Below are positions 1 through 9,594 of a DNA stretch of 64,000 nt, piece by piece. The stretch comes from Hyaloperonospora brassicae. Lineage: Eukaryota; Oomycota; Peronosporomycetes; Peronosporales; Peronosporaceae. Under the pieces are notes generated by a model that was not told the DNA's origin, did not search any database, and worked only from the letters and a program-made list of their open reading frames with translations. The stretch spans positions 310,001-374,000 of the forward strand of contig CANTFL010000233.1 in the NCBI GenBank assembly GCA_947650285.1. The letters run 5' to 3'. The position numbers and the translations under genes were made by a program. Position 1 is the stretch's first letter, and each line of letters begins with the position of its first letter.

Positions 1-285
1 GATGACAAGTTCGACGTCATCTTCGGGTTGCCTTGGCTCAGGAAATACGAGCCAAGGGTGAGTTGGCAGTATCGATAGGTAACGCTACCTGCTACTTGTT
101 TCTCAGATAATCACCTGACGAATATCTTGGAACGCCCACATTCACGTGGGTGTACTACGAGTGAGTGCGATGGCCTCACTTGTGGTACGGTCGTTAGCAC
201 GACTGTACAAGAACACAATGTAGATGATCACTACATTGTGGAGAAAGCTCTCCCAGATCCTGTGGAAGTGTTTCCCAGGAGGTAA
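1..285 (+). pseudogene. Retrotransposon protease, C-terminal part and linker (copy A)
   Basis: The first codons give the end of an aspartic protease fold: the run DDKFDVIFGLPWLRKY resembles the conserved segment after the flap in Ty3/gypsy proteases. The frame stops at a TAG at 76-78, where copy B has a sense codon (TCC). The linker to the reverse transcriptase then continues to TAA at 283-285, and the RT frame is reached only by a -1 change. Copy B has the same TAA and the same frame change. The active-site half of the protease lies outside the window. Confidence 0.7.
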
Positions 286-1548
286 TCGAGACACTGAATG
301 TCTTGGTTAATGACGGATCAAGCGTAGGCGCTTATACGCTTGATCTGATTGTGCCTCCGAAGTTGAATTCGGAGATAACTCAGTTGCCAACGCTAGAACC
401 GAAACGGTTCTTGCGTGGTCTGCATAGTGGCAAAGTCAAGCAGATCTGTGTACTCGTCGCGGAGGACGAGTACGTAACCAATATTCGATCGGCGACGGTG
501 TTTACTGGGACCGAGAGGGTTCTCAGCAGTTCATCGATGGACGAAAGTGTCATCGATGAGAAGACTCGGATTGAGAGATATGAATCTCAATACTGGAAGT
601 CGCTTCAGGCAAATCCTTTGTATAAAGATTTGATCGAATTCAAGGACGTGCTCCCTGAATCCGTACCTCGCGAGTTGCCTAAGGACAAAGGCACTCGACA
701 CGAGATCGAGCTCAAACAGGGCTCGAAGCACTGTGTCATGAAGCAGTGGCCACTGCCTCGTGAACAAGTGATAGCAATCGACAAGCTCTTTGCCGATCGC
801 TTAGCAGCGGGCCATGTGAGGGAATCAACATCCCCTCACAGCTCTCCGACCTTCTGTGTGCGAAAGGCCACAGGAGGGTGGCGGATAGTGCACGCATTCA
901 ACAAATTGAATGCTGCAACGGTACCGGCTCAGACGCCGATACCGAGGAAGGACGTAATCATAGATGGTGTGTCAAAGAGTACCATCTTTTCGTCCATGGA
1001 TCTGATGGACGGATTCTATCAGATCCTCATGCGTGAACGGGATGATCCGTACACAGCAGTGAGCACCCCCAGCGGTATGCTGTAGGAGTGGCTAGTGATG
1101 CCACAGGGGCTGAGTAATGCCCCTGCAATATTCAACAGATGTCGTTACAAATCTGTTAAGACCGGTGTGGGACTTCGCACTGAGTTATTTCGACGATGTG
1201 TTCGTCCATAGTCGGGCTATGGACGGAAAGACGGACGTTGAAGTTCACCGATCTCACGTTCGTCAGGTTCTTCAACTTATGCGCAAGAATAAGTTGTACG
1301 CCAACCTCAAGAAGTGTATATTTGCAGCCAGCGAAATACCACTTCTTGGGTGCATCATCGGCAAACACGGTGTCCGCCCTGATCCCGAAAAGATCAAGGC
1401 GATCACCAACTGGCCAGTGCTAGCCGATGTCAAGGGACTTCGAAAGTTCCTTGGTTTAGCGGCGTACTTGCACATGTACTCGCGCAATTACGCCGAGATG
1501 ACTGTTCATCTTTCTCGCTTGCTCAAGAAAAACGTGAAGTGGTTATAA
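286..1548 (+). pseudogene. Reverse transcriptase of copy A, broken
   Basis: Residues from about nucleotide 303 include the RT fingers and palm of a Ty3/gypsy enzyme, with SPTFCVRKATGGWRIVHAFN and the first catalytic segment FSSMDLMDGFYQI near 990-1025. The second catalytic motif, YFDD, is encoded at about 1186-1197. A TAG at 1083-1085 sits where relatives have tryptophan, and copy B shares it. A one-base insertion at about 1144, absent from B, shifts the frame within AIFNRC. The frame then runs to a TAA at 1546-1548 after NVKWL, again shared with B and probably replacing a tryptophan codon. Family assignment is firm; the exact ancestral codons are inferred. Confidence 0.85.
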
Positions 1549-2793
1549 AACGCTGACTGTCAGCGTTCCTTTGAAGGTATCAAAAAAACTTGATACAATC
1601 TCTCATCTTGGCGATTGAAGATCAGGACAGACCTTTTCATGTGGTCTGTGACACCAGCAATATTGCTATCGGATGTGCATTGATGCAGTATGACACAGAC
1701 GGCGCAGAGCGCGTCGTCTGCTATCAATCGCGTCAGCTGCAACCAGCTGAACGCAATTACCCAGTGCATGACAAGGAACTACTTGCCATAAAGTATGCAC
1801 TGACTAAGTTCCGGGTCTGTCTCTTAAGAGATAGACCGTACATCGTCGATTCGAACCATGCGTCATTACGCACGGCCGTAAACAGCCCACACCTCTCGCA
1901 AAGAATGGCGAGGTGGCTGTCTTTCTTCGCGGAGTATAACTTCTCCGTGGAGTATAAACCGGGACGACTCAATGTCGTCGCTGATGCGCTTTCGCGCCGG
2001 CCCGATTTCGAGCCGGACGCACAATCCAACAGTGAGGATAAGCCCACTGTTGCGACACTGTCAGTCAGTGTCCCGTCGTCAAGTTTACTTGACGACGTAC
2101 GAAAGGCATACGCGGAAGATAAGGATCTTCTGCGATTGATGGATCATCTGGTGAATCCATCCAGTAAATCCATGAGGGATTTACCGGCTTTGTACCTATC
2201 CTCATCGGATCGGTATATTACACGCAACGGATTGCTGTACTATACAGCTGTTGCCGACGACACCCCTCGTGTCGTCGTACCCGCTCATCATGACTTGCGT
2301 TTGCGCATCATGTACGAGTGTCACGATGCCCCAACAAGCGGCCATCGTGGAAGGGAAAAGACTTACCTCACGGTAAGTCGTGACTTTTACTGGCCCCGCA
2401 TGTATCAGTTTGTTTGCAAGTACATACGTGCTTGCGAGGTTTGTCAACGGGTGAAGCCTAGTCCTTCATCCCGTGCGCCATTGCAGCCTCTGCCTGTTCC
2501 GACAGAGTGCTGGCAGTCCGTTTCAATGGACTTCGTCTTCGGGTTTCCCGAAGACGCTCACAAGAATAATGGTATTCTTGTGTTTGTTGACCGATTCAGC
2601 AAGATGGTACATCTTGCTGCTGTCCCTGAGTCGATCAAGGCTCAAGGTTGTGCTCGTGTCTTTCTAGACACGGTCTTCAGACTCCACGAATTACCCCGTG
2701 AACTCGTATCCGACCGTGACCCTCGGTTCACGGCGGCATTTTGGCAAACCGTGTTCCGTACTCTCGGAACACGATTGAAGATGTCCACTTCTG
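1549..2793 (+). pseudogene. RNase H and integrase of copy A, up to the duplication
   Basis: After a -1 frame change within an A-run at about 1582-1588 the frame reads the RNase H domain (FHVVCDTSNIAIGCALMQY, then DKELLAIKYAL and the RNase H motif region altered to DSNHASLRTAVN, where copy B keeps TDHASLRTAVN). A spacer follows, then the integrase HHCC zinc module (HHDL near 2287, CEVCQRVK near 2434) and the catalytic core, with the first aspartate in SMDFVFGFP, the second in SDRDPRF, and the glutamate in TDGQTERANRVLEEIL just past 2800. The spacer codons at 2054-2276 contain seven perfect hairpins. The frame is lost at the 77-bp duplication that follows. Confidence 0.88.
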
Positions 2794-2947
2794 ACCATCC
2801 AGAAACAGATGGTCAGACGGAACGTGCGAACCGTGTCCTCGAAGAGATCCTTCGAGGATATGTCCACTCAACCATCCAGAAACAGATGGTCAGACGGAAC
2901 GTGCGAACCGTGTCCTCGAAGAGATCCTTCGAGGATATGTCCACTCG
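2794..2947 (+). repeat. 77-bp direct tandem duplication inside integrase of copy A
   Basis: The segment 2794-2870 is repeated exactly at 2871-2947, beginning with ACCATCCAGAAACAG in each copy. Copy B has a single unit. Because 77 is not a multiple of three, the duplication shifts the integrase frame just after the catalytic glutamate. Each unit begins at the left arm of a small inverted repeat (CCATC...GATGG), so slippage or template switching at a hairpin is a plausible origin. Confidence 0.95.
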
Positions 2948-4317
2948 TTTCCGAGTTGGAGCGAATTCCTACCCATGGTGGAATTCCCCACCAATAATTC
3001 GGTGCATGCTTCCACACAGCACACACCGTTCTTCGTGAATGGCTTACGCCATCCACGAGTGCCCACCCTTATAGAGTGTGACTCTTGGATAAGGGGGGAG
3101 GGACTCGCTCGAGCAAAATTTGTTTTGGCTCTTGCTCATCACGTGTCGACGTTAACGTCGTCACGTATGATGCCGATGTCGATCAAGTCGACATCGATGA
3201 AGAAGATCATCTCAATAATAGCGACGACGCTATTATTGATTCGGATGATGACGACGATGCTGGTATATTTAGCATCGTCAACGATTATGTCAGCGAGGAA
3301 GAAGACAACCTCGCTGAAGAATAGAGCAATCTCTTAGCAGTGCGCACGAAGCGCACTGCCAGACAAAACAAAGAGTCAGCAGAGAACTTCCTGCTGACTC
3401 GAGAAGCGGTAGTCCGTTTCGTTCAGGACTCCATCGCAAATTCGGTGGACCGTCAGAAACGGAACGCAGACAAGAATGGAAGAGCAAATGTTCTTTCATT
3501 TAAGGTTAACGACCTAGTACTACTGTCTACGGTAAACTTACCTGGACATGCAGTCACTAGTGTCGGCAGTAGTAAACTACTGCCGAAGTACATTGGGCCA
3601 TTTCGAGTGTTGCATCGCAAGGGCAATGCATACACACTCGAATTGCCACGTAGGATGCGCACGCATCCTACGTTTTACGTGGGGAGGCTTAGGTCGTACT
3701 GTCGGTACGAGCCTTCTTCTTCCGATGAAGATATCCCCCACGTTCAAGAACATACATCAAGTTCTTGCGTTCGCGCTCCAGACGATCCGTCTGGTCGCGC
3801 AGATATGATACCTCGGAACTCAACCGAGATATCTCCCCGCGAGCTGTCGCCAGCTCGCCGAATAGGGAGCGGACATCCCGCTCGACCTGAAGCTGCGCTG
3901 TGGCATAATCGGCGCGATCCCTCGCCCGATCAGCCTCGTGACCCTTGCGGTTCTTCCGCACGGTATCGGTCAAAGCGTAGCGCCGGTCGCGCTCGTGCTT
4001 CAAGTCATCGCGCAATTCATCGATTGCGCGATCCATCTCGTAAGGGTCGAGATGGTGAGCTGGATCATCTGGAGGAGGTCTTTCCTCCTCCACCACATCC
4101 TTTGGTGGATGCGCACGGTGATCAACGCTTTCTAGTGGAGCGTATCTTGAATCACCGTGACGATTCAGGATCAAGGACGAGCTACCTCGTCCAGTGGCGG
4201 GGGTATCCACCCTCTTGGAACAGCTGGGAGCCCCGCTCTCAGCTGTTGATGGATGTTGAAGGTCTCGTCCGCCAGTATGACGAGACCCATCTGATGAGTC
4301 CTGTGGCCCATCGGTAA
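2948..4317 (+). pseudogene. Integrase C-terminal region, GPF module and chromodomain of copy A
   Basis: After the duplication the remaining pol sequence continues in two frames. It includes PFFVNGLRHPR, an acidic linker rich in aspartate (about 3150-3320), a TAG at 3322-3324 shared with copy B, and then an uninterrupted stretch from 3340 to the TAA at 4315. This holds the integrase tail with KYIGPFRVLHRKGNAYTLEL (GPY/F-like module, near 3583-3640), a long arginine- and serine-rich linker, and a chromodomain at about 4120-4300 with [27 protein letters not shown] and LVRQYDETH. Chromodomains in this position can direct integration to marked chromatin in related elements. The linker and chromodomain overlap the antisense frame 3689-5299. 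Confidence 0.85.
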
Positions 4318-5299
4318 ACACGCGCCCTAGGCGCTTGTAGACGGATTGAAAGTTTGCAATCGCGTCACGCATCTCAGCCGAGATGTGTGCCCTTCCCCAG
4401 GGCGAATCTAGGGAATACACATCCCTATGTGCACGCTGCGAGTTGTCAACACAGCTCGCACAAGGGTCTCCCCATGTGAGGCAAGGAATGCCTGTCTCAC
4501 TCGATAAACAATGCAACCGGTACCTAGCACCGGTTGGCGTTCGCCTTTCGAACCTGAGGCGTGTCGCCTCAAGCTTCTTGAGCCACCCTTCTCGTCCAAA
4601 ATTCTTTACGTTTTGGACGAAGGCGTTCCACGCTGTCAAAAGCGAGTTCTTGTCACGCTTTTGTTTGCCATTGTACCATCGATGCCTAAAGAAGGCATCG
4701 AGATAAAAGTATTCCTCAGCGCGAAAGTTCTTCGCGCTGGAGCTCAAGCCGTGAAGCTCGGTTGCATCGAATAAGGGTATTCGATGGTGCTGGCCTGTCT
4801 CGTGAGACAGGCTATCGATGAGCCGTTCGGGCAAACGCCACGGCTTCAATTCATCACGCTTCACAGTGGTACCTGTTTCGGTACCACGGCTTACAGAATG
4901 ACGACGGCTCGCGCCATCGTCATCACGCTCGTGTGAAGACGCACGAGACGGTGGTGGTGAGGAATTCTATTCCTCACCACCCTTATCATCATCATCATCA
5001 CTGCCGAACAGACTGTGATGCAAATCACGAGTCAGTTCGTTCGGCAGTGGTCTTGGCGAATACTGAGGCGTCGCCGGTGAGCGAGACGCCTCTGGAGCAT
5101 TGCCCGAGTCAGACACGTCTGACTCGCCAGAGTAGATGACCTCTACATTTGAGTCATCGTGCGCACGCGGTGTGATACCGCGTGCACCTGCAACACCTGT
5201 TGCTGCAGGCGAAGAAGGGGCAGCAGACGACGAATCGTCTGCCGCAGAGGCTGGCACAGCACCGGGCTGTGTGGGTCTTGAGTCACCTCGCATAGACAT
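3689..5299 (-). pseudogene. Antisense accessory frame of copy A, one internal TAG
   Basis: On the strand opposite to the element a frame of 537 codons including the terminal stop runs from an ATG at 5299 to a stop at 3689, broken only by a TAG at 4967-4969 (codon 111). I recognise no family. Residues 1-110 are serine-, alanine- and aspartate-rich and probably disordered. The middle looks globular, with AEEYFYLDAFFRHRWYNG, many aromatic and basic residues and a cysteine cluster around CLTWGDPCASC. The end is a charged coiled coil (RDDLKHERDRRYAL to LERERKNLMYVLE) and finishes RKKKARTDSTT. It overlaps the sense chromodomain and linker. Copy B carries the same frame at 5959-7533. The ATG lies in the loop of a perfect inverted repeat (5286-5314). 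It could be a real antisense gene or partly a by-product of palindrome-rich DNA. Confidence 0.6.
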
Positions 5300-5314
5300 G
5301 TTAACTATGCGAGG
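5286..5314 (-). promoter_or_regulatory. Inverted repeat around the antisense start codon (copy A)
   Basis: Ten-base arms CCTCGCATAG (5286-5295) and CTATGCGAGG (5305-5314) enclose a 9-nt loop that contains the antisense ATG (complement of 5297-5299). Copy B has the same arrangement at 5945-5971. A role in translation is only inferred; the repeat is also one of many in this element. Confidence 0.45.
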
Positions 5315-5418
5315 TCAAGCGGAAAGTGAATGGAACGGACCCAACAAGTGCTCCTTGTCCCAATGGTGGCCAACGGGTGGCCTCCATATTTTCGATAGTC
5401 ACACGGTGACTATCAGTT

Positions 5419-5427
5419 AAGGGGGGG
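5419..5427 (+). other. Polypurine tract of copy A
   Basis: The run AAGGGGGGG followed by TGA lies immediately before the LTR start TGTAAC at 5431. This is the expected place for the primer of plus-strand synthesis. The corresponding tract of copy B is on the other strand at 5831-5842. Confidence 0.75.
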
Positions 5428-5430
5428 TGA

Positions 5431-5822
5431 TGTAACGGGGCAGCCCGTTACATGAAATTGTCACTTTAAGGAAAGTGACAATAAAGAATATAAAGATGGA
5501 TATTCTTTAAAACAATATCACCAAAGTGGTGATATTGAAGGGTCGACCAAAGGGTCTGTTCATTGGTTGATATCGTGATGATATCAACCCACCAATCGCC
5601 GCAAGACGCGCGCAATGAGTGGTGACGAGACGTCACCATACATCCAGTTATATTAGTATAGTTAAACTAAGTCAAACAGAGAGACAGTAGTTTAAAGATT
5701 TAATTATATTAATATAACAGTTCTACTTTTACCCTACCTACGCTTCCTCGCTTGCCACGTGTACGTCCGTCGGGGCACCCAAAACCCTTGCGTTAAGTTA
5801 CGCAAGGGTGTGCCCCGTTACA
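5431..5822 (+). repeat. Central complete LTR (392 bp), 3' LTR of copy A
   Basis: The LTR starts TGTAACGGGG and ends CCCCGTTACA, an inverted terminal pair with the canonical TG...CA. It is nearly identical to the inverted LTR at 12712-13078, which points to recent activity. Internally it consists of consecutive hairpins, including one at its left tip and a nested pair at its right end (outer arms 5771-5778 with 5810-5817; inner arms 5785-5793 with 5800-5808). Only the six bases GTTACA (5823-5828) separate it from the internal sequence of copy B, so copy B has no separate 3' LTR. Confidence 0.92.
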
Positions 5823-5958
5823 GTTACATCACCCCTCCCTTATCTGATAGTCACCGTGTGACTATCGATAATCAGTGGAAACCCGTTGGACACCAGTGGG
5901 ACAGGGAGCACTTGTTTGGTCATACCCATTCACTCCTGACCTTTCTCGCATAGTTAAC

Positions 5959-7533
5959 ATGTCTATGCGAGGTGATTCAAAGACCACACAGCCTACTGCT
6001 GTGCCAGCCTCTGCGGCAGACGCTTCGTCGTCTACTGCTTGTTCTCCGTCTGCAGCAGAAGGTGCTGCAGATGCACGCGGTATCGCACCACGTGCACATG
6101 ATGACATTGGCAATGAGGTCATCAATTATGGAGAGTCAGGCGTGCCTGACTCGCGCAACGTTCCAGAGGCATCCCGATCACCGGTAGTGCCTCATCGTTC
6201 GTCAAGAGCACTGTCGAACTAGCGGACTCGTGAAATGCATCACAGTCTGTTCGGCAGTGATGATGAACTCTATGGTTAGGACTACTATACCTCATCAGTA
6301 TCAACTCGTGCTTCCCCGCAAGAGCGTGATGACGATGGCGAGAGCCATCGTCATTCTGTAAGCCGTGGTACCGAAACAGGTACCACATTGAAGCGTGGTG
6401 AGCTCAAGCCGTGGCACTTGCCCGACCAGCTCATCGATAGCCTGTCTCACGAGACAAGCCAGCACCATCGAGTTCCATTATTCGATTCAACTGAGCTTCA
6501 TGGTTTAGGACCCAGCGCGAGAAACTTTCGCGCTGAAGAATACTTTTATCTCGATGCCTTCTTTAGGCATCGATGGTACAATGGCAAACAAAAGCGTGAC
6601 AAGAACTCGCTTTTGACAGCGTGGAACGCCTTCGTCCAAGACGTAAAGAATTTTGGACGAGAAGGGTGGCTCAAGAAGCTTGAGGCGACACGCCTCAGGT
6701 TCGAAAGGCGAACGCCAACCGGTGCTAGGTACCGGTTGCATTGTTTATCGAGTGAGACAGGCATTCCTTGCCTCACTTGGGGTGACCCTTGTGCGAGCTG
6801 TGTCTACAACTCGCAACGTGCACATAGGGATGTGTATTCCCTAGATTCGCCCTGGGGAAGGGCACACATCTCGGCTGAGATGCGTGACGCGATTGCAAAC
6901 TTGCAATCCGTCTACAAGCGCCTAGGGCGCGTGTTTACCGATGGGCCACAGGACTCATCAGATGGGTCTCGTCATACTGGCGGACGAGACCTTCAACATC
7001 CATCAACAGCTGAGAGCGGGGCTCCCAGCTGTTCCAAGAGGGTGGATACCCACGCCACCGGACGAGGTAACTCGTCCTTGATTCTGAATCGCCACAATGG
7101 TTCAAGATACGCTCCACAAGAAAGCGTTGACCACCGTGGGAGTCCACCAGTGGTTCCGGTGGCGGTGGAAAGACAAGGCCCGGCTCAGCCGCCGGGCCTG
7201 CACGAGACTTTGGGTAACCACGAGCGTTACCTGACCGAGCTGAGGGAGGACGTCGATCACGAATATGATCGTCGACACGCCTTGCTGTCGGGTGTGCGAC
7301 GTCTTCGATCCGATCGGGAGAAGGACCGATCGGAATTCGCGTTCGGTCAGCTTAAGAGTGAACGCGAGAAGCATCGTTTGCGCGACGAGCTAGAGACGGA
7401 TCGTCGCGAGACCGCGTCGCTGAAGGACCAACTTTAGTGTTTGGTCCGTGATCACAAGAATATGTTGGGGATTCTTGAGCGCGCCGGTTATCTCCGTTCT
7501 CGCAAGAGGCCTCGTACCGACAGTACGGTCTGA
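5959..7533 (+). pseudogene. Antisense accessory frame of copy B, three internal TAG codons
   Basis: This frame is antisense to copy B and equivalent to 5299-3689 in A. From ATG 5959 to TGA 7531-7533 it has 525 codons, interrupted only by TAG at 6220, 6277 and 7435. Domains match those of A: an alanine/serine-rich start, a middle region almost identical to A (AEEYFYLDAFFRHRWYNG, CLTWGDPCASC), and a charged coiled-coil end that passes the last TAG and finishes LRSRKRPRTDSTV, aligned with KKKARTDSTT in A. In the coiled-coil part the nucleotide sequences of A and B differ strongly while the heptad-like charged pattern and the C-terminal motif are kept. Function unknown. An intact longer open stretch runs 6388-7437. 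Confidence 0.58.
6935..7147 (-). pseudogene. Chromodomain of copy B, separated from the rest of pol
   Basis: The translation contains [36 protein letters not shown] and [17 protein letters not shown], the same chromodomain as in A. In B the sense frame leading into it is closed by a stop at about 7352, within a linker whose sequence is unrelated to that of A, so the chromodomain would not be made as part of pol without frame changes. The antisense frame crosses this region on the other strand. Confidence 0.8.
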
Positions 7534-8260
7534 GTCGCTCCACGTAAAACGTAGGATTCGTGCGCATCCTACGTAGAAATTTGATCGTGTATGCATTGCC
7601 CTTGCGATGCAACACTCGAAATGGCCCAATGTACTTCGGCAGTAGTTTACTACTGCCGACACTAGTGACTGCATGTCCAGGTAAGTTTACCGTAGACAGT
7701 AGTACTAGGTCGTTAACCTTAAATGAAAGAACATTTGCTCTTCCATTCTTGTCTGCGTTCCGTTTCTGGCGGTCCACCGCATTTGCGATGGAGTCCTGAG
7801 CGAAACGGACTACCGCCTCTCGAGTCAGCCAGAAGTTCTCTGCTGACTCTTTGTTTTGTCTGGCAGTGCGCTTCGTGCGCACTGCTAAGAGATTGCTCTA
7901 TTCTTCAGCGAGGTTGTCTTCTTCCTCGCTGACATAATCGTTGACGATGCTAAATATACCAGCATCGTCGTCATTATCCGGGTCAGTAATAGCGTCGCCG
8001 CTATTATTGAGGTGAGTTTCTTCATCGATGTCGACCAGATCGACATCGGCATCATACGTGACGACGTTGGCGTCGACACGTGATGAGCAAGAGCCAAAAC
8101 AAATTTTGCTCGAGCGAGCCCCCCCCCTGAATCAAGAGGCACTCTGTATGAGGTCGAGAATACGTGGGTGGCGTAAGCCATTCACGAAGAACGGTGTATG
8201 CGTCGTGGACGCATGCACGAAGTCGTTGATGGCAAACTCAACCATCGGCAAGCACTCACT
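7352..8260 (-). pseudogene. Integrase C-terminal region and GPF module of copy B
   Basis: Reading from 8260 downward, the sequence shows PFFVNGLRHP, an acidic linker that ends with a TAG equivalent to that at 3322 in A, then SAENFWLTREAVVRFAQDS and KYIGPFRVLHRKGNAYTI. The frame ends at 7352, before the chromodomain. The integrase tail is close to that of A up to the GPF module. Beyond it the linker diverges abruptly. Confidence 0.8.
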
Positions 8261-9583
8261 TCAATGTAAAAAGGAGTGGACGTATCGACGAAGAATTTCT
8301 TCGAGGACACGGTTCGCACGTTCTGTCTGACCATCTGTTTCTGGATGGTCAGAAGTGGACATCTTCAATCGTGTTCCGAGAGTACGGAACACGGTTTGCC
8401 AAAATGCCGCCGTGAACCGAGGTTCACGGTCGGATACGAGTTCACGGGGTAATTCGTGGAGTCTGAAGACCGTGTCTAGAAAGACACGAGCACAACCTTG
8501 AGCCTTGATCGACTTAGGGACAGCAGCAAGATGTACCATCTTGCTGAATCGGTCAACAAACACAAGAATACCATTATTCTTGTGAGCGTCTTCGGGAAAC
8601 CCGAAGACGAAGTCCATTGAAACGGACTGCCATCACTCTGCCGGGACCAGCAGAGGTTGTAACGGTGCACGGGATGAAGAGCTAGGCTTTACTCGTTGAT
8701 AGACCTCGCAAGCACGTATGTACTTGCAAACAAACTGATACATGCGGGGCCAGTAAAAGTCACGACTTACCGTGAGGTAAGTCTTTTCCCTTCCACGATG
8801 GCCGCTTGTTGGGGCATCGTGACACTCGTACATGATGCGCAAACGCAAGTCATGATGAGCGGGTACGACGACACGAGGGGTGTCGTCGGCAACAGCTGTA
8901 TAGTACAGCAATCCGTTGCGTGTAATATACCGATCCGATGAGGATAGGTACAAAGCCGGTAAATCCCTCATGGATTTACTGGATGGATTCAACAGATGAT
9001 CCATCAATCGCAGAAGATCCTTATCTTCCGCGTATGCCTTTCGTACGTCGTCAAGTAAACTTGACGACGGGACACTGACTGACAGTGTCGCAACAGTGGG
9101 CTTATCCTCACTGTTGGATTGTGCGTCCGGCTCGAAATCGGGCCGGCGCGAAAGCGCATCAGCGACGACATTGAGTCGTCCCGGTTTATACTCCACGGAG
9201 AAGTTATACTCCGCGAAGAAAGACAGCCACCTCGCCATTCTTTGCGAGAGGTGTGGACTGTTTACGGCCGTGCGTAGTGACGCATGGTCCGTGTAGACAA
9301 CAAACGGTCTATCTCTCAAGAGACAGACCCGGAACTTAGTCAGTGCATACTTTATGGCAAGTAGTTCCTTGTCATGCACTGGGTAATTGCGTTCAGCTGG
9401 TTGCAGCTGACGCGATTGATATCAGACGACGCGCTCTGCGCCGTCTGTGTCATACTGCATCAATGCACATCCGATAGCAATATTGCTGGTGTCACAGACC
9501 ACATGAAAAGGTCTGTCCTGATCTTCAATCGCCAAGATGGGAGATTGTATCAAGTTTTTTTGATACCTTCAAAGGAACGCTGA
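8261..9583 (-). pseudogene. RNase H and integrase of copy B
   Basis: The RNase H part keeps FVVYTDHASLRTAVN and the spacer matches copy A. A TGA at about 9421 replaces a cysteine codon of A within RVVCYQSRQ. The integrase keeps the core residues (SMDFVFGFP, SDREPRF, TDGQTERANRVLEEIL), but the zinc module reads CEVYQRVK instead of CEVCQRVK, which removes one metal ligand. The frame ends at 8261. There is no 77-bp duplication here. Confidence 0.87.
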
Positions 9584-9594
9584 CAGTCAGCGTT

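Larger units (their letters stand above)
1..5822 (+). mobile_element. Ty3/gypsy LTR retrotransposon copy A, 5' part outside the window
   Basis: This is the left arm of a tail-to-tail pair. Reading from the window edge it holds the end of the protease, reverse transcriptase, RNase H, integrase, a GPF-type integrase tail, a chromodomain, a 3' region with a long antisense frame, a purine tract at 5419-5427 and a complete 3' LTR (5431-5822). The order PR-RT-RH-IN-chromodomain is that of Ty3/gypsy chromoviruses. The sense frame is broken by stops (TAG at 76, 1083 and 3322; TAA at 283 and 1546), by frame changes near 283, 1144 and 1588, and by a 77-bp duplication at 2794-2947, so the copy is not autonomous by standard decoding. 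The whole element is packed with short perfect inverted repeats, described in the findings. Confidence 0.93.

Noticed and set aside
270..290. Programmed -1 frameshift between protease and RT
   Set aside because: The frame change is real and shared by both copies, but no classical slippery heptamer is in phase there. Simple decay of a common ancestor is equally likely, so I list it only as an alternative in a finding.
4383..4774. Open frames on + opposite the antisense frame of copy A (and the equivalents on - in copy B)
   Set aside because: They are mirror frames of a hairpin-rich, conserved stretch. They have no motif, and the longer frame on the other strand explains the open reading.
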